A stretch of DNA of 64,000 nucleotides from Novosphingobium mathurense (GTDB lineage: Bacteria; Pseudomonadota; Alphaproteobacteria; Sphingomonadales; Sphingomonadaceae), in NCBI RefSeq assembly GCF_900168325.1, contig NZ_FVZE01000010.1:1-64000 (forward strand), read 5' to 3'. The translations under genes and the position numbers were made by a program. Under the pieces are notes generated by a model, which saw only the letters and a program-made list of their open reading frames with translations, searched no databases and had not been told where the DNA came from. Below, piece after piece: positions 26,313 through 33,648 of the stretch (positions are counted from its first letter, which is position 1; each line of letters starts with the position of its first letter).

Positions 26313-27364
26313 TGGGAAAGCGCGCACGCCGCATGAACCGCCGTGAATCGGCCGAGGCGTCGAACGGCGCGCCGGTCGCGTCGAACGACAATCGCGGCAG
26401 CGCGATCGAGGCATTCACCTTCGGCGATCCGGAACCGGTCCTGAACCGGGCGTCGATGCTGGACATGCTGGAATGCTGGCACAACCGGCGCTGGTACGAG
26501 CCGCCCGTGTCGATGGACGGTCTGGCCCGCGCCTTTCGCGCTTCGCCGCACCATTCCAGCGCGATCATCCTCAAGCGCAACATGCTGGCCGCCAGCCTTG
26601 AGCCCACGCCCCAGCTGAGCCGCCGCACCTTTGCCGGAATGGTTCAGGACTACCTGGTCCTCGGCAACGCCTACGTGCGGGAGATCCGCAACCGCCTGGG
26701 CGATGTGATGCGGCTCGAACACTGCCTCGCCAAGTACACGCGGCGCGGCGTGGAGCCGGGCCATTTCTGGTGGGTGCCCGGCTATCAGCAGGAAGAGGAA
26801 TTCGCCCCCGCCACCGTCCACCAGCTGCTCGCACCCGACATCAATCAGGAAATCTACGGGTTACCGGAGTACCTGTCGGCGCTACAGTCAGCCCTGCTCA
26901 ACGAGAACGCCACCCTGTTCCGCCGCCGCTATTACGAGAACGGCAGCCACGCGGGCTACATCCTCTACGCTACGGGAGCATTCGCCAACGGCGACGTCGA
27001 CGCGATGCGCGACGCGCTGAAGAAATCGAAAGGCCCCGGCAATTTCCGTAACCTGTTCGTCCATGCGCCGGACGGCAAGGAAGCCGGCATCAAGCTGATC
27101 CCGATCGCGGAAGTCGCCGCGAAGGACGAATTCCTCGGCATCAAAAACACGACACGCGACGACGTGCTCGCCGCCCACCGCGTGCCGCCCCAGCTGCTCG
27201 GCATCGTGCCGGCGAACGCCGGTGGATTTGGGGATGTGACGAAGGCTACGGACGCATTCTTCGAACTGGAGATCGCGCCGCTACAGTCGGTGTTTCTGGA
27301 ACTAAACGACGCGCTTGGCTTCGAGGCTGTGCGGTTCCGGGAGCGCGCCAAGGCGGCGGATTAG
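26312..27364 (+). CDS. Q: Phage portal protein (gpQ, PBSX family)
   Basis: A 350-residue portal of the P2/PBSX family, the ring through which DNA enters the head. The conserved RAFRASPHHSSAIILKRNMLA, DYLVLGNAYVREIRNRLG and AAHRVPPQLLGIVPANAGGFGD are present. It is coupled to gpP. Its 3' end overlaps by a few bases the end of the convergent toxin-antitoxin operon, an unusually tight junction. Confidence 0.95.
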   Translation: MGKRARRMNRRESAEASNGAPVASNDNRGSAIEAFTFGDPEPVLNRASMLDMLECWHNRRWYEPPVSMDGLARAFRASPHHSSAIILKRNMLAASLEPTPQLSRRTFAGMVQDYLVLGNAYVREIRNRLGDVMRLEHCLAKYTRRGVEPGHFWWVPGYQQEEEFAPATVHQLLAPDINQEIYGLPEYLSALQSALLNENATLFRRRYYENGSHAGYILYATGAFANGDVDAMRDALKKSKGPGNFRNLFVHAPDGKEAGIKLIPIAEVAAKDEFLGIKNTTRDDVLAAHRVPPQLLGIVPANAGGFGDVTKATDAFFELEIAPLQSVFLELNDALGFEAVRFRERAKAAD

Positions 27365-27534
27365 GCGCTAGGATCGATCCGCAGGCTGATGCCCAGTGCG
27401 CGGGCAACGGTTTCGATGGCGGCGGCGATGGCCTGCGGATCTCCGGTCCTGAGTGCGGCGGCCAAAAACTCGGTCTGGTCTTCCGGCTCGTTCAGGTGTG
27501 CCGCCGTGTCGAAGTGGGTGAGTTCGGCGGCCAT
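27361..27534 (-). CDS. Third gene of toxin-antitoxin operon (short antidote-like protein)
   Basis: 57 residues (MAAELTHFDTAAHLNEPEDQ...). The start overlaps the stop of the XRE gene as ATGA, so it is translated with it. The stretch FDTAAHLNEP...EFLAAALRTGDPQAIAAAIETVARALGIS resembles the N-terminal part of HigA-type addiction-module antidotes (which continue with a helix-turn-helix), but here the protein stops before any DNA-binding domain. The stop codon lies within the end of the portal gene. It could be a truncated antidote or a dedicated accessory of the module. Confidence 0.6.
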   Translation of the reverse strand: MAAELTHFDTAAHLNEPEDQTEFLAAALRTGDPQAIAAAIETVARALGISLRIDPSA

Positions 27535-27875
27535 CAGGCCAGATCGTCGATCAGAATGCCCAGTGCATCGGCCAGCTTGCCCAGCGTGGCGACCGAGCCG
27601 ACACGGTCGCCCGCCTCGATATTGGCGATCTGGACCCGGTTGACGCCTGACGCATTGGCCAGCGCCTGCTGGGTCAGGCCGCGATATTCTCGCCAGACGC
27701 GCAAGGGGGCCTCCCCATCGAACAGGCGCTGCGCCACTTCGGCAGGCACCAGCTCTTCTTCGCCGCGCGCGATGGCGGCCATGGCGCGGTCATAGCTGTG
27801 CAGGTCGGCAAGATCGATCACGGCAGCCTTCATGGCCCGGTATTCGTCCAGCGGGATCGTTATCATTTCACCCAT
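27534..27875 (-). CDS. XRE-family antitoxin
   Basis: 113 residues. The N-terminal half (ITIPLDEYRAMKAAVIDLADLHSYDRAMAAIARGEEE) is helical and probably binds the toxin. The C-terminal half is a Cro/XRE helix-turn-helix (LRVWREYRGLTQQALANASGVNRVQIANIEAGDRVGSVATLGKLADAL). It follows the RelE-like toxin gene after 12 nt, the toxin-first order typical of HigBA-like modules. It probably represses its own operon at the inverted repeats upstream of the toxin. Confidence 0.85.
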   Translation of the reverse strand: MGEMITIPLDEYRAMKAAVIDLADLHSYDRAMAAIARGEEELVPAEVAQRLFDGEAPLRVWREYRGLTQQALANASGVNRVQIANIEAGDRVGSVATLGKLADALGILIDDLA

Positions 27876-27887
27876 GACGTACTCCTT

Positions 27888-28136
27888 TCACTTGTAGATG
27901 CCGCCGCGCGGTCCGATTTCCAGAACTGCCAGCACCGTTCCGTCATCCATGATGACGCGCCAGTCTCCCACGCGCAGCCTGATGCCTTCGCGACCACTCA
28001 GCGCTGTGACGTTGTTGGCCTGCGATGCAGGGTCGGCGGCATAGGCATTCACCTTCTCGACGATCCGGACCGAGACATTGGCCGGCATGCGGCGCAACGT
28101 CTTGATCGCGGCGCGGGTGTAGGTGACTTGCTTCAT
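27888..28136 (-). CDS. RelE/ParE family toxin
   Basis: 82 residues (start MKQVTYTRAAIKTLRRMPANV; a start nine codons earlier at 28163 is possible). The RelE fold signature is seen in YAADPASQANNVTALSGREGIRLRVGDWRVIMDDG and the terminal VLEIGPRGGIYK, with the Arg/Lys residues of ribosome-dependent mRNA interferases. No ribosome site is evident before the start. It is the first gene of the three-gene operon. Confidence 0.85.
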   Translation of the reverse strand: MKQVTYTRAAIKTLRRMPANVSVRIVEKVNAYAADPASQANNVTALSGREGIRLRVGDWRVIMDDGTVLAVLEIGPRGGIYK

Positions 28137-28145
28137 GGGCGTTAC

Positions 28146-28180
28146 GTAGCCCAACGCTACCATGTAGTCAATAGCTACAT
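28146..28180 (-). promoter_or_regulatory. Operator-like inverted repeats before the toxin gene
   Basis: Two adjacent inverted repeats: GTAGC-N5-GCTAC at 28146-28160 and ATGTAG-N7-CTACAT at 28162-28180. They share the GTAG/CTAC half-site. A TTGACT at 28171-28166 on the minus strand could be the -35 element. The layout suits autoregulation by the XRE antitoxin. Confidence 0.55.
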
Positions 28181-28188
28181 TGCCGGGC

Positions 28189-28501
28189 GTGAATGGTCAT
28201 TCGCTGGACAGCCCCTTCTCAACGAGGCGGCGGATAGCCTCGGATCGCGCCCGCCACGCCCGCGAACTGGGCGGCGTCCTCGCCTTCATCAGCGAGGCCC
28301 TGTTCCTGGATCCCGGCTTCATGGCGCGCTGGCGGCTCGTGCGCCTGCGCGACGAACTCGATGTGCTGCGCCCGCAGCACCGTCAGCTGCGCCGTGACGA
28401 CACGAGTGCGCGACGACATCCTTGCCGAACTCGCCCGCGCCGAAGCCGCCCTGCTCGAATTCCGGCCCCACATGACGGACAGGCCGCGCCACCTGCACTG
28501 A
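28189..28501 (+). pseudogene. Small gene with frame switch, or two overlapping small genes
   Basis: From GTG 28189 the frame reads MNGHSLDSPFSTRRRIASDR and then a helical stretch (LGGVLAFISEALFLDPGFMA, RWRLVRLRDELDVLRPQHRQLRR) with coding-like codon use until about 28400. From there the +1 frame takes over with VTTRVRDDILAELARAEAAL and stops at 28501. Either two genes overlap (the second starting at GTG 28394, 35 residues) or one gene carries a frameshift. The family is not recognised. A strong terminator follows. Confidence 0.45.
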
Positions 28502-28530
28502 CCACGCCAATCAACCTGGCGCATTGCAAA

Positions 28531-28571
28531 CAAGCCCCGCTCCCGGCCGCGACAGTCAGGAGCGGGGCTTG
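28531..28571. terminator. Strong hairpin terminator
   Basis: CAAGCCCCGCTCC (28531-28543) pairs perfectly with GGAGCGGGGCTTG (28559-28571), a 13-bp GC-rich stem with a 15-nt loop, followed by TTCGTTTGC. It closes the small-gene region after the toxin-antitoxin module. Confidence 0.7.
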
Positions 28572-29099
28572 TTCGTTTGCGCGTCGGAGCGATCCGCCCG
28601 GCAATTCCGCGTCATAATATTACGCTCCGTGCCAAATCCCGCCCCAACCGGCAGCCCTCCAGGAGTTCCGTACAGCGCCGGTCAGCGCCGTCTACCGGTA
28701 CAGACCCATTCGAGGCTTAAATTCGCGCCCTCTGCCCGCCGCTGCGCCCTCTGCACGGGCTCGGCCGCGCGGCCACCCCTCGCCGCGCGCTTTTCCCCCC
28801 GCCTCGCCCGCGCGCTTTTCGTGTCGGTTTTGATGCGCTCCCGCAGGCTCGGGAAATCGGCCTAGGTCGCTGGCTGCACCGAGAGAACCTCGATCGCTCG
28901 ATTGATGCGAATTGATGCAGCTGCGGGCATCTTTTCGCGGCATCTCCGATCGCACGCCGCAACGGAGTGGCACGGCCCTTGCTCTTGGCCCCCTGGAACA
29001 CCCATGGGCGGCGCAGCCGCCCTCACACGCCGGCACCGCTGGCGATCCGCTGAAGGCGGGAAAACACGTTTAGGCATGGGGACAATACAAATCTGACGC
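28572..29099. other. Non-coding region containing the cos-like site
   Basis: About 530 bp with no convincing protein gene on either strand. It is very GC-rich around 28720-28820. It includes the cos-like segment and ends at a terminator hairpin read in the plus direction. In P2 the region between Q and the next gene likewise holds cos. Confidence 0.5.
28784..28820 (-). other. Candidate cos (cohesive end) site
   Basis: On the minus strand 28808-28797 reads GGCGAGGCGGGG and then GGAAAAGC. As I recall it, the P2 cohesive end starts with the same GGCGAGGCGGGG followed by AAAGC. The segment is flanked by a 12-bp direct repeat, CGCGCGCTTTTC (28784-28795 and 28809-28820). It lies beyond the 3' end of portal gene Q, as cos does in P2. 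Confidence 0.55.
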
Positions 29100-29129
29100 C
29101 TGAGGGCGCCCAAGCGCCCTCAGTCCTTT
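29100..29129 (+). terminator. Intrinsic terminator
   Basis: CTGAGGGCGC (29100-29109), loop CCAA, GCGCCCTCAG (29114-29123), then TCCTTTT. The T-rich tail is on the plus strand, so it terminates a rightward transcript from the cos region. The stop codon of the leftward winged-helix gene lies inside the stem. Confidence 0.7.
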
Positions 29130-30076
29130 TCCCTTCTAGTTCTGAGCACGGGGTACAATGCCAGTTTGGCACTCGCACTAGGCACAGAGAAGGAACTCAG
29201 CATTTCCTCGTGCTGCCGCAATGCCTCAGCGTCATCGCCGTACATGTGCGCGAGTCGCGACATAGCTGTACCTCCTACCAAGGAACGCCGTTCCGCCTGC
29301 TCCCGGCCTCCGCCCGAGGTCAGGGCGCTCGTAACACCCTTCAGCAGCCTTTCTGCCTTGATCGCCATGCGACTGGGGACGGCACCTGATCCATGGAGGT
29401 GCCGAACTTTCTCTCTCAGCTTTCCACCGAGCTTCTGACGAAGCGTCCGGACGATCTCGATCGGGAGCTGCAGCATGTCGATAAAGTATGAATTGCTGGT
29501 TTGTTGCCGCTGGGGGCCTTCACCTGGAGCATTGCCGGTCTTTACCGTGCGCCTCACCCAGTTGATGATGTTCTGCGCCCTGAGCACATCCAACTGCCGC
29601 ACAACCGTGCGACGGGACAGCCGGCTCCGCTTCGCGATAGTGTCCAATGACGGATCGCACCGGCCAGTCTTCCCGTCCATCACACTCAACAGCGCCTCAA
29701 GGACGGCCTTGGCGTTCATGGAAATGGGCAACTGCTTCCCAGCTTTCCGGATGTGGTCCGAATATCTCGAGACGGATTTCGTGAAGACATCAAAAAATTT
29801 CAGAGCATTCTCGTTCCTGGCGGATGGCTGCCAGTAGATCGTCGAAACCTGGGCGCGCACGTCGTCGACATCGTAGCTCTTTCGCCATGCCGTATCGCGA
29901 CCTCGCGTGCCACTTGAAGGCCGTCCCTCGACGGCTCCAGCACCTTGGTTAGGGTTAGACACTGGGCTCTCGGAGCCCGCAGAAATGGGTGAGTGATTGG
30001 GAGAGGTTAGGCAGCCTAACGCATTGACAAGACGAGCTTCTTCGAGCCCTCGCGGGGCATCCACTTTTCCTGACAT
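29120..30076 (-). CDS. Winged-helix protein, possibly replication-related
   Basis: 318 residues. The first 75 are disordered and Ser/Pro/Gly-rich. Residues about 115-185 hold an HTH_36-type winged helix (KAVLEALLSVMDGKTGRCDPSLDTIAKRSRLSRRTVVRQLDVLRAQNIINWVRR), as in plasmid and phage replication initiators and some regulators. The C-terminus is basic then helical. It lies on the far side of the cos-like site, where P2 carries its replication and control genes, so a replication role is inferred. No phosphodiesterase or rolling-circle motif of P2 gpA is present. Confidence 0.65.
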   Translation of the reverse strand: MSGKVDAPRGLEEARLVNALGCLTSPNHSPISAGSESPVSNPNQGAGAVEGRPSSGTRGRDTAWRKSYDVDDVRAQVSTIYWQPSARNENALKFFDVFTKSVSRYSDHIRKAGKQLPISMNAKAVLEALLSVMDGKTGRCDPSLDTIAKRSRLSRRTVVRQLDVLRAQNIINWVRRTVKTGNAPGEGPQRQQTSNSYFIDMLQLPIEIVRTLRQKLGGKLREKVRHLHGSGAVPSRMAIKAERLLKGVTSALTSGGGREQAERRSLVGGTAMSRLAHMYGDDAEALRQHEEMLSSFSVPSASAKLALYPVLRTRREKD

Positions 30077-30381
30077 TTTGGCTAATTCGCGATGTTCCCG
30101 CCCGGCTCGGCGGTAAGCCTTTCGCGGCGCCCCACCGTGGCACCTGCACTTGGTCGACCGTCATGGTAGACGATCCGCGCGACGGTTATGATAATGTGGA
30201 GGTAGCGCCCCACTCCGCTGTCACCGTCAGCGGGAAATTTCCGCCAATCGTCCGCCCACCGCAGGCTGGATTAGTGGACAACGGCTACTCCAACTGCTTA
30301 AGCGGTAGAGGTTTCTGGCCAAGGCATGCGACTGATCAGGGGAAATATGACAGGCGACTCTGAACTCGCATCAAGACGCGT
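30077..30381. other. Gap at the right prophage boundary
   Basis: About 300 bp without a gene I can support. The boundary between prophage and chromosome probably falls here. An ATG at 30347 with AGGGGAAAT upstream looks like a good translation start but opens a frame of only about 46 codons, out of frame with the following glycosyltransferase. Confidence 0.4.
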
Positions 30382-31695
30382 ATGCCGCGCCTATGGACAC
30401 GTGAACATTCGCGGGCCCCGGAAGATCCTCGCCAGTTCGATCGCATCTTCGCCTCAATTCCAGCACCGCCAGGTCTTATCGAAGTGAAACCGCGCTTGAA
30501 CGTGCCGGCCATCGGCGGGCGACACCAATTCGCCCATTTCCTGCCTGTGGCATTCGAACTGCAGCGCCGCGGAACCTTCGAAGTTTCGGTCTTCATTCCC
30601 CAAGCTGACGAAGCTGACGAAATCGAGCACCTGGCGTCCAGCCTGGGGTTTCCCCCGCCCAGAATCGTGAGCATGGACCTGCCCGCTCCATTCGGTTGCC
30701 GCGTGCCCCAGAGTATGGACAAGATCACGCGCCTGCTGATCTGGGCGAACCGAATTCGGGCCGGAGACGCCATCCTCTGCGCCGAGCGCACGTCCACCCT
30801 TTTGAAACGCTTGCCTGGCCGATGCCCGAGCATCATCCATATCCCGCACGGCGCCGGCGATCGCGCCGTCGGATTTGAGAAGCGCTTCCGATACTTCGAT
30901 CGCGTCCTGGTGGCGGGCGAGAAGGACAGGGAAAGGCTGTTGGCGGAGGGGCTGGTCCGCCCGGACAATTGCGACGCCGTAGGCCCGATCAAAGTGTCTG
31001 CAAGCCTCCAGATGCAGGCGAGACGATCCCGGCTGTTCCATGATGACAGGCCGGTCGTTCTGTATAACCCGCATTTCAATACCAGGTTATCGTCGGCAGG
31101 GGATTTCGTTCATCGTCTGGTCGAGGCCATCCTGCGCGACGATCGCTACAACCTTGTCGTTGCACCGCACGTTCGCCTGGCAGCACACTGGGATGAGACG
31201 CGACGCAAACACTGGGAAGCCTTGGCAGAACCGGGCCGGGTCATCGTCGATCTTGGTTCGCGCCAGTCGATAGACATGACGTATACCTTGGGGGCCGATC
31301 TGTACCTGGGAGACGTGAGCAGCCAGGTTTATGAATTCCTCGTCCAGCCCCGCCCGTGCCTGTTCGTGAACGCGCACGACGTGGCATGGCAAGGCAGCGC
31401 CGATTACGCGATGTGGCAATTCGGCGAGGTCGTTGCGCCTGAATGCGACATCCCCGGGGCGATCACACGGGCCTTTCGGGATCATGCCCGGTTCAAGGCT
31501 GCACAGATGAAACGCGCGCAGGCCACTCTGGAAGGCCTGGCGTGGGATGAACGCGGAAGACCGAGCCTGTCATCCGTCGATCCGATCGCACGGGCGGCGG
31601 ACATCATCGAGCAAAGTGTCCAATCCGATCGGGCGCCCCGAGCGGCAGATGGAGCGGCGATCCAGTTGCAGAATGGCGACTTATCGTTCAGATGA
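30382..31695 (+). CDS. Glycosyl/glycerophosphotransferase-like protein
   Basis: 437 residues. The fold looks GT-B-like: an N-terminal half with PRLNVPAIGGRHQFAHFLPVAFEL, a middle IIHIPHGAGDR, and a C-terminal half with VVLYNPHFNTRLSS and DLYLGDVSSQVYEFLVQPRPCLFVN, the last typical of the CDP-glycerol glycerophosphotransferase (TagB/TagF)-related group. It is followed 6 nt later by a flippase, so it probably builds a surface polysaccharide. The start is uncertain because no ribosome site precedes 30382 and a better one serves another frame at 30347. Confidence 0.7.
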   Translation: MPRLWTREHSRAPEDPRQFDRIFASIPAPPGLIEVKPRLNVPAIGGRHQFAHFLPVAFELQRRGTFEVSVFIPQADEADEIEHLASSLGFPPPRIVSMDLPAPFGCRVPQSMDKITRLLIWANRIRAGDAILCAERTSTLLKRLPGRCPSIIHIPHGAGDRAVGFEKRFRYFDRVLVAGEKDRERLLAEGLVRPDNCDAVGPIKVSASLQMQARRSRLFHDDRPVVLYNPHFNTRLSSAGDFVHRLVEAILRDDRYNLVVAPHVRLAAHWDETRRKHWEALAEPGRVIVDLGSRQSIDMTYTLGADLYLGDVSSQVYEFLVQPRPCLFVNAHDVAWQGSADYAMWQFGEVVAPECDIPGAITRAFRDHARFKAAQMKRAQATLEGLAWDERGRPSLSSVDPIARAADIIEQSVQSDRAPRAADGAAIQLQNGDLSFR

Positions 31696-31701
31696 GCGTC
31701 C

Positions 31702-33048
31702 ATGACAGCAAGTACCGCCGAGGTTCGAACTAGGAGTCCTCTCAGTCGAATCTTGGCCAACACGGCTTGGCTTCTGGGCGGCAAGGGCTTCAGCGCGGTT
31801 TGCGGAATTGCCTATCTCGCAATCCTGACCCGTTCCTTGGGACTGAAGGATTTCGGCCATTTTTCGCTGATTTTCGGCACGGCTCAGGCATTGATTGCCC
31901 TGGCCGGTTTCGAGACCTGGCGTGTGGTGATCAGGTACGGCGCCGAGTTCGTTCACCGCAAGGACTGGAACCGGTTCGGACGGCTTGCCATGGCTTGCGG
32001 GCTCATGGACGCCGCAGGCGCAATGCTTGGCTGTGTCATCGCCTTCATCACCATATACGGCTTTGCTACGACGCTGGCGCTCAATCCTGCCTACATCGAC
32101 ACGGCATTCTGGTTTTCCTGCGCCATGTTGTGGGCGCTCGTTTCCACGCCGACCGGGATCGTCAGGGCCCTCAACCGGTTTGACAAGGCGGTTTACGTCG
32201 AAGCTGTTGTGCCGATCGGCAGACTGACCGCCGCATTGCTGATCTGGTGGCTGGGCCCGACGGTAGCGCGATACCTCTTCGCGTGGGCATTCATCGATCT
32301 CCTCGAAGCCGCCCTGTACTGGGCGATGGCCCGCCACCTGTGCCCGGAAGCGGTAAGATGGAGCCACATGCGCAGTTGGAGACAGACCCTCGCCGACAAT
32401 CCGGGACTGGTCCGCTTTTCCGTGATGACCCACGCAGGCGGAACGATCGATGCCCTGCTTCGCCAAGGGCCGCTGCTTCTGGTCGGCGGCCTGGTAGGAA
32501 CGAGCGCAGCGGGCCTTTATCGTCTGGCCAATCAACTGACCCAGGCAATGGCGAAACTGTCTGCCCTGCTGACCCGCTCGGTCTATGCCGAGGTCGCGCA
32601 TGTGAAAGTTGCGGCCAGCACCGAAGTCTTCAGACGCCTTGCGCTCCAGACAAGCTCCATCGCGGCAGTGGCTGGCCTAGCCACGACCCTGCTGGCGTAT
32701 TTTCTGGGTGCCGACCTTCTCAGGCTCATCGGCGGCGAGACCTTCGCAAGAGGCGCCGGGATTCTCATTCCACTGGCTGTGGCAGGCAGTTTCGAGCTGG
32801 CCAGCGTAGCCTTCGAGCCAGTCCTCCATTCTAGCGAAGGCGCGGGCCGTGCCCTGTCGGCGCGGATCGGGGGCGTCGCGGTCCTCGCCGCGGGTATACT
32901 CCTCTTGCCGGGGTTCGGTGCGGAGCGCATCGCGTGGTCGGTGGCCATGGGCAGTGCTGCGAGCTACATGGCGTTGGCCGCGCTTGCCTATCATCGTGTT
33001 CTTCGAACGAAGAATTCCAACACGGCAGAAGCGACGAAGCCGGCATAG
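31702..33048 (+). CDS. Polysaccharide flippase (Wzx/MOP family)
   Basis: 448 residues with about 12-14 hydrophobic helices. It opens with LANTAWLLGGKGFSAVCGIAYLAILTRSLG, typical of oligosaccharide flippases, and contains GPLLLVGGLVGTSAAGLYRLANQLTQAMAKL, the conserved MOP-superfamily stretch. It would move lipid-linked sugars across the inner membrane. It forms a two-gene operon with the preceding glycosyltransferase. Confidence 0.85.
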   Translation: MTASTAEVRTRSPLSRILANTAWLLGGKGFSAVCGIAYLAILTRSLGLKDFGHFSLIFGTAQALIALAGFETWRVVIRYGAEFVHRKDWNRFGRLAMACGLMDAAGAMLGCVIAFITIYGFATTLALNPAYIDTAFWFSCAMLWALVSTPTGIVRALNRFDKAVYVEAVVPIGRLTAALLIWWLGPTVARYLFAWAFIDLLEAALYWAMARHLCPEAVRWSHMRSWRQTLADNPGLVRFSVMTHAGGTIDALLRQGPLLLVGGLVGTSAAGLYRLANQLTQAMAKLSALLTRSVYAEVAHVKVAASTEVFRRLALQTSSIAAVAGLATTLLAYFLGADLLRLIGGETFARGAGILIPLAVAGSFELASVAFEPVLHSSEGAGRALSARIGGVAVLAAGILLLPGFGAERIAWSVAMGSAASYMALAALAYHRVLRTKNSNTAEATKPA

Positions 33049-33648
33049 TCCGGCCGATCCATGTCTTCGCCAAATCATGCAGGTGGCCACCGCCCCGAAG
33101 TTTGGCAAACGCGCACGGCTCCATGGGAGGAGCCTGGCGATGATACCTACTCATGATGTCTTACCCTGCATGGGGGCTTGCCCGACTCACTCGCGAGGCG
33201 TATTTATAAATCGACCGCGAAAGGCATCCCTTGCCAGGATCGCGAACCAGACCACGACATGCACCGTAAGGGCAAAGTCCATGGACAGGTTCGGGAACAA
33301 AAGGGCCGGTCAGGGGGCCGCTCCGAAAGGAGCGGCCCTTTCTGATTCCGGGCCGGGACCCTTCGCAAGTTGCGCAGCTGCCCCTCGATTTTGCGCGGCC
33401 TGCAAGGGCGCGAACGCCTGTTGCGGCCTTCGTTCTGCCAGACGCATTCTGCGATGTCGGAAGGGGAAGGTGCTGCCTGCCTGCATGCCGGGATTGGAGT
33501 CCAAGGGGGGACGGCCCGAGGCGCAACGTCCGAAACGTGAGCAGCGACTTCCCACTATCCTGCGCGCTCCGGAGACACAACTTCGGCTCGTCAGACGAAC
33601 CTGTCACCTGATCGCATTCCTGAACAATTCAGCCGTTTACAGGGAGGG
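33049..33648. other. Intergenic region after the polysaccharide operon
   Basis: About 600 bp without a supported protein gene. Reading frames in it are Arg/Cys/Pro-rich and lack ribosome sites. It contains a good hairpin terminator at 33315-33341, which could end the flippase transcript or a small RNA encoded between 33100 and 33340. Confidence 0.5.
33315..33341 (+). terminator. Hairpin terminator with GAAA tetraloop
   Basis: GGGCCGCTCC (33315-33324), GAAA, GGAGCGGCCC (33329-33338), then TTTCT. A ten-base-pair stem with a stable tetraloop on the plus strand. The T-run is short. Confidence 0.7.

Noticed and set aside
28690..29040. Small Arg/Ala-rich ORFs around the cos-like region
   Set aside because: Low complexity, no ribosome sites, and mutually overlapping on both strands; best treated as non-coding.
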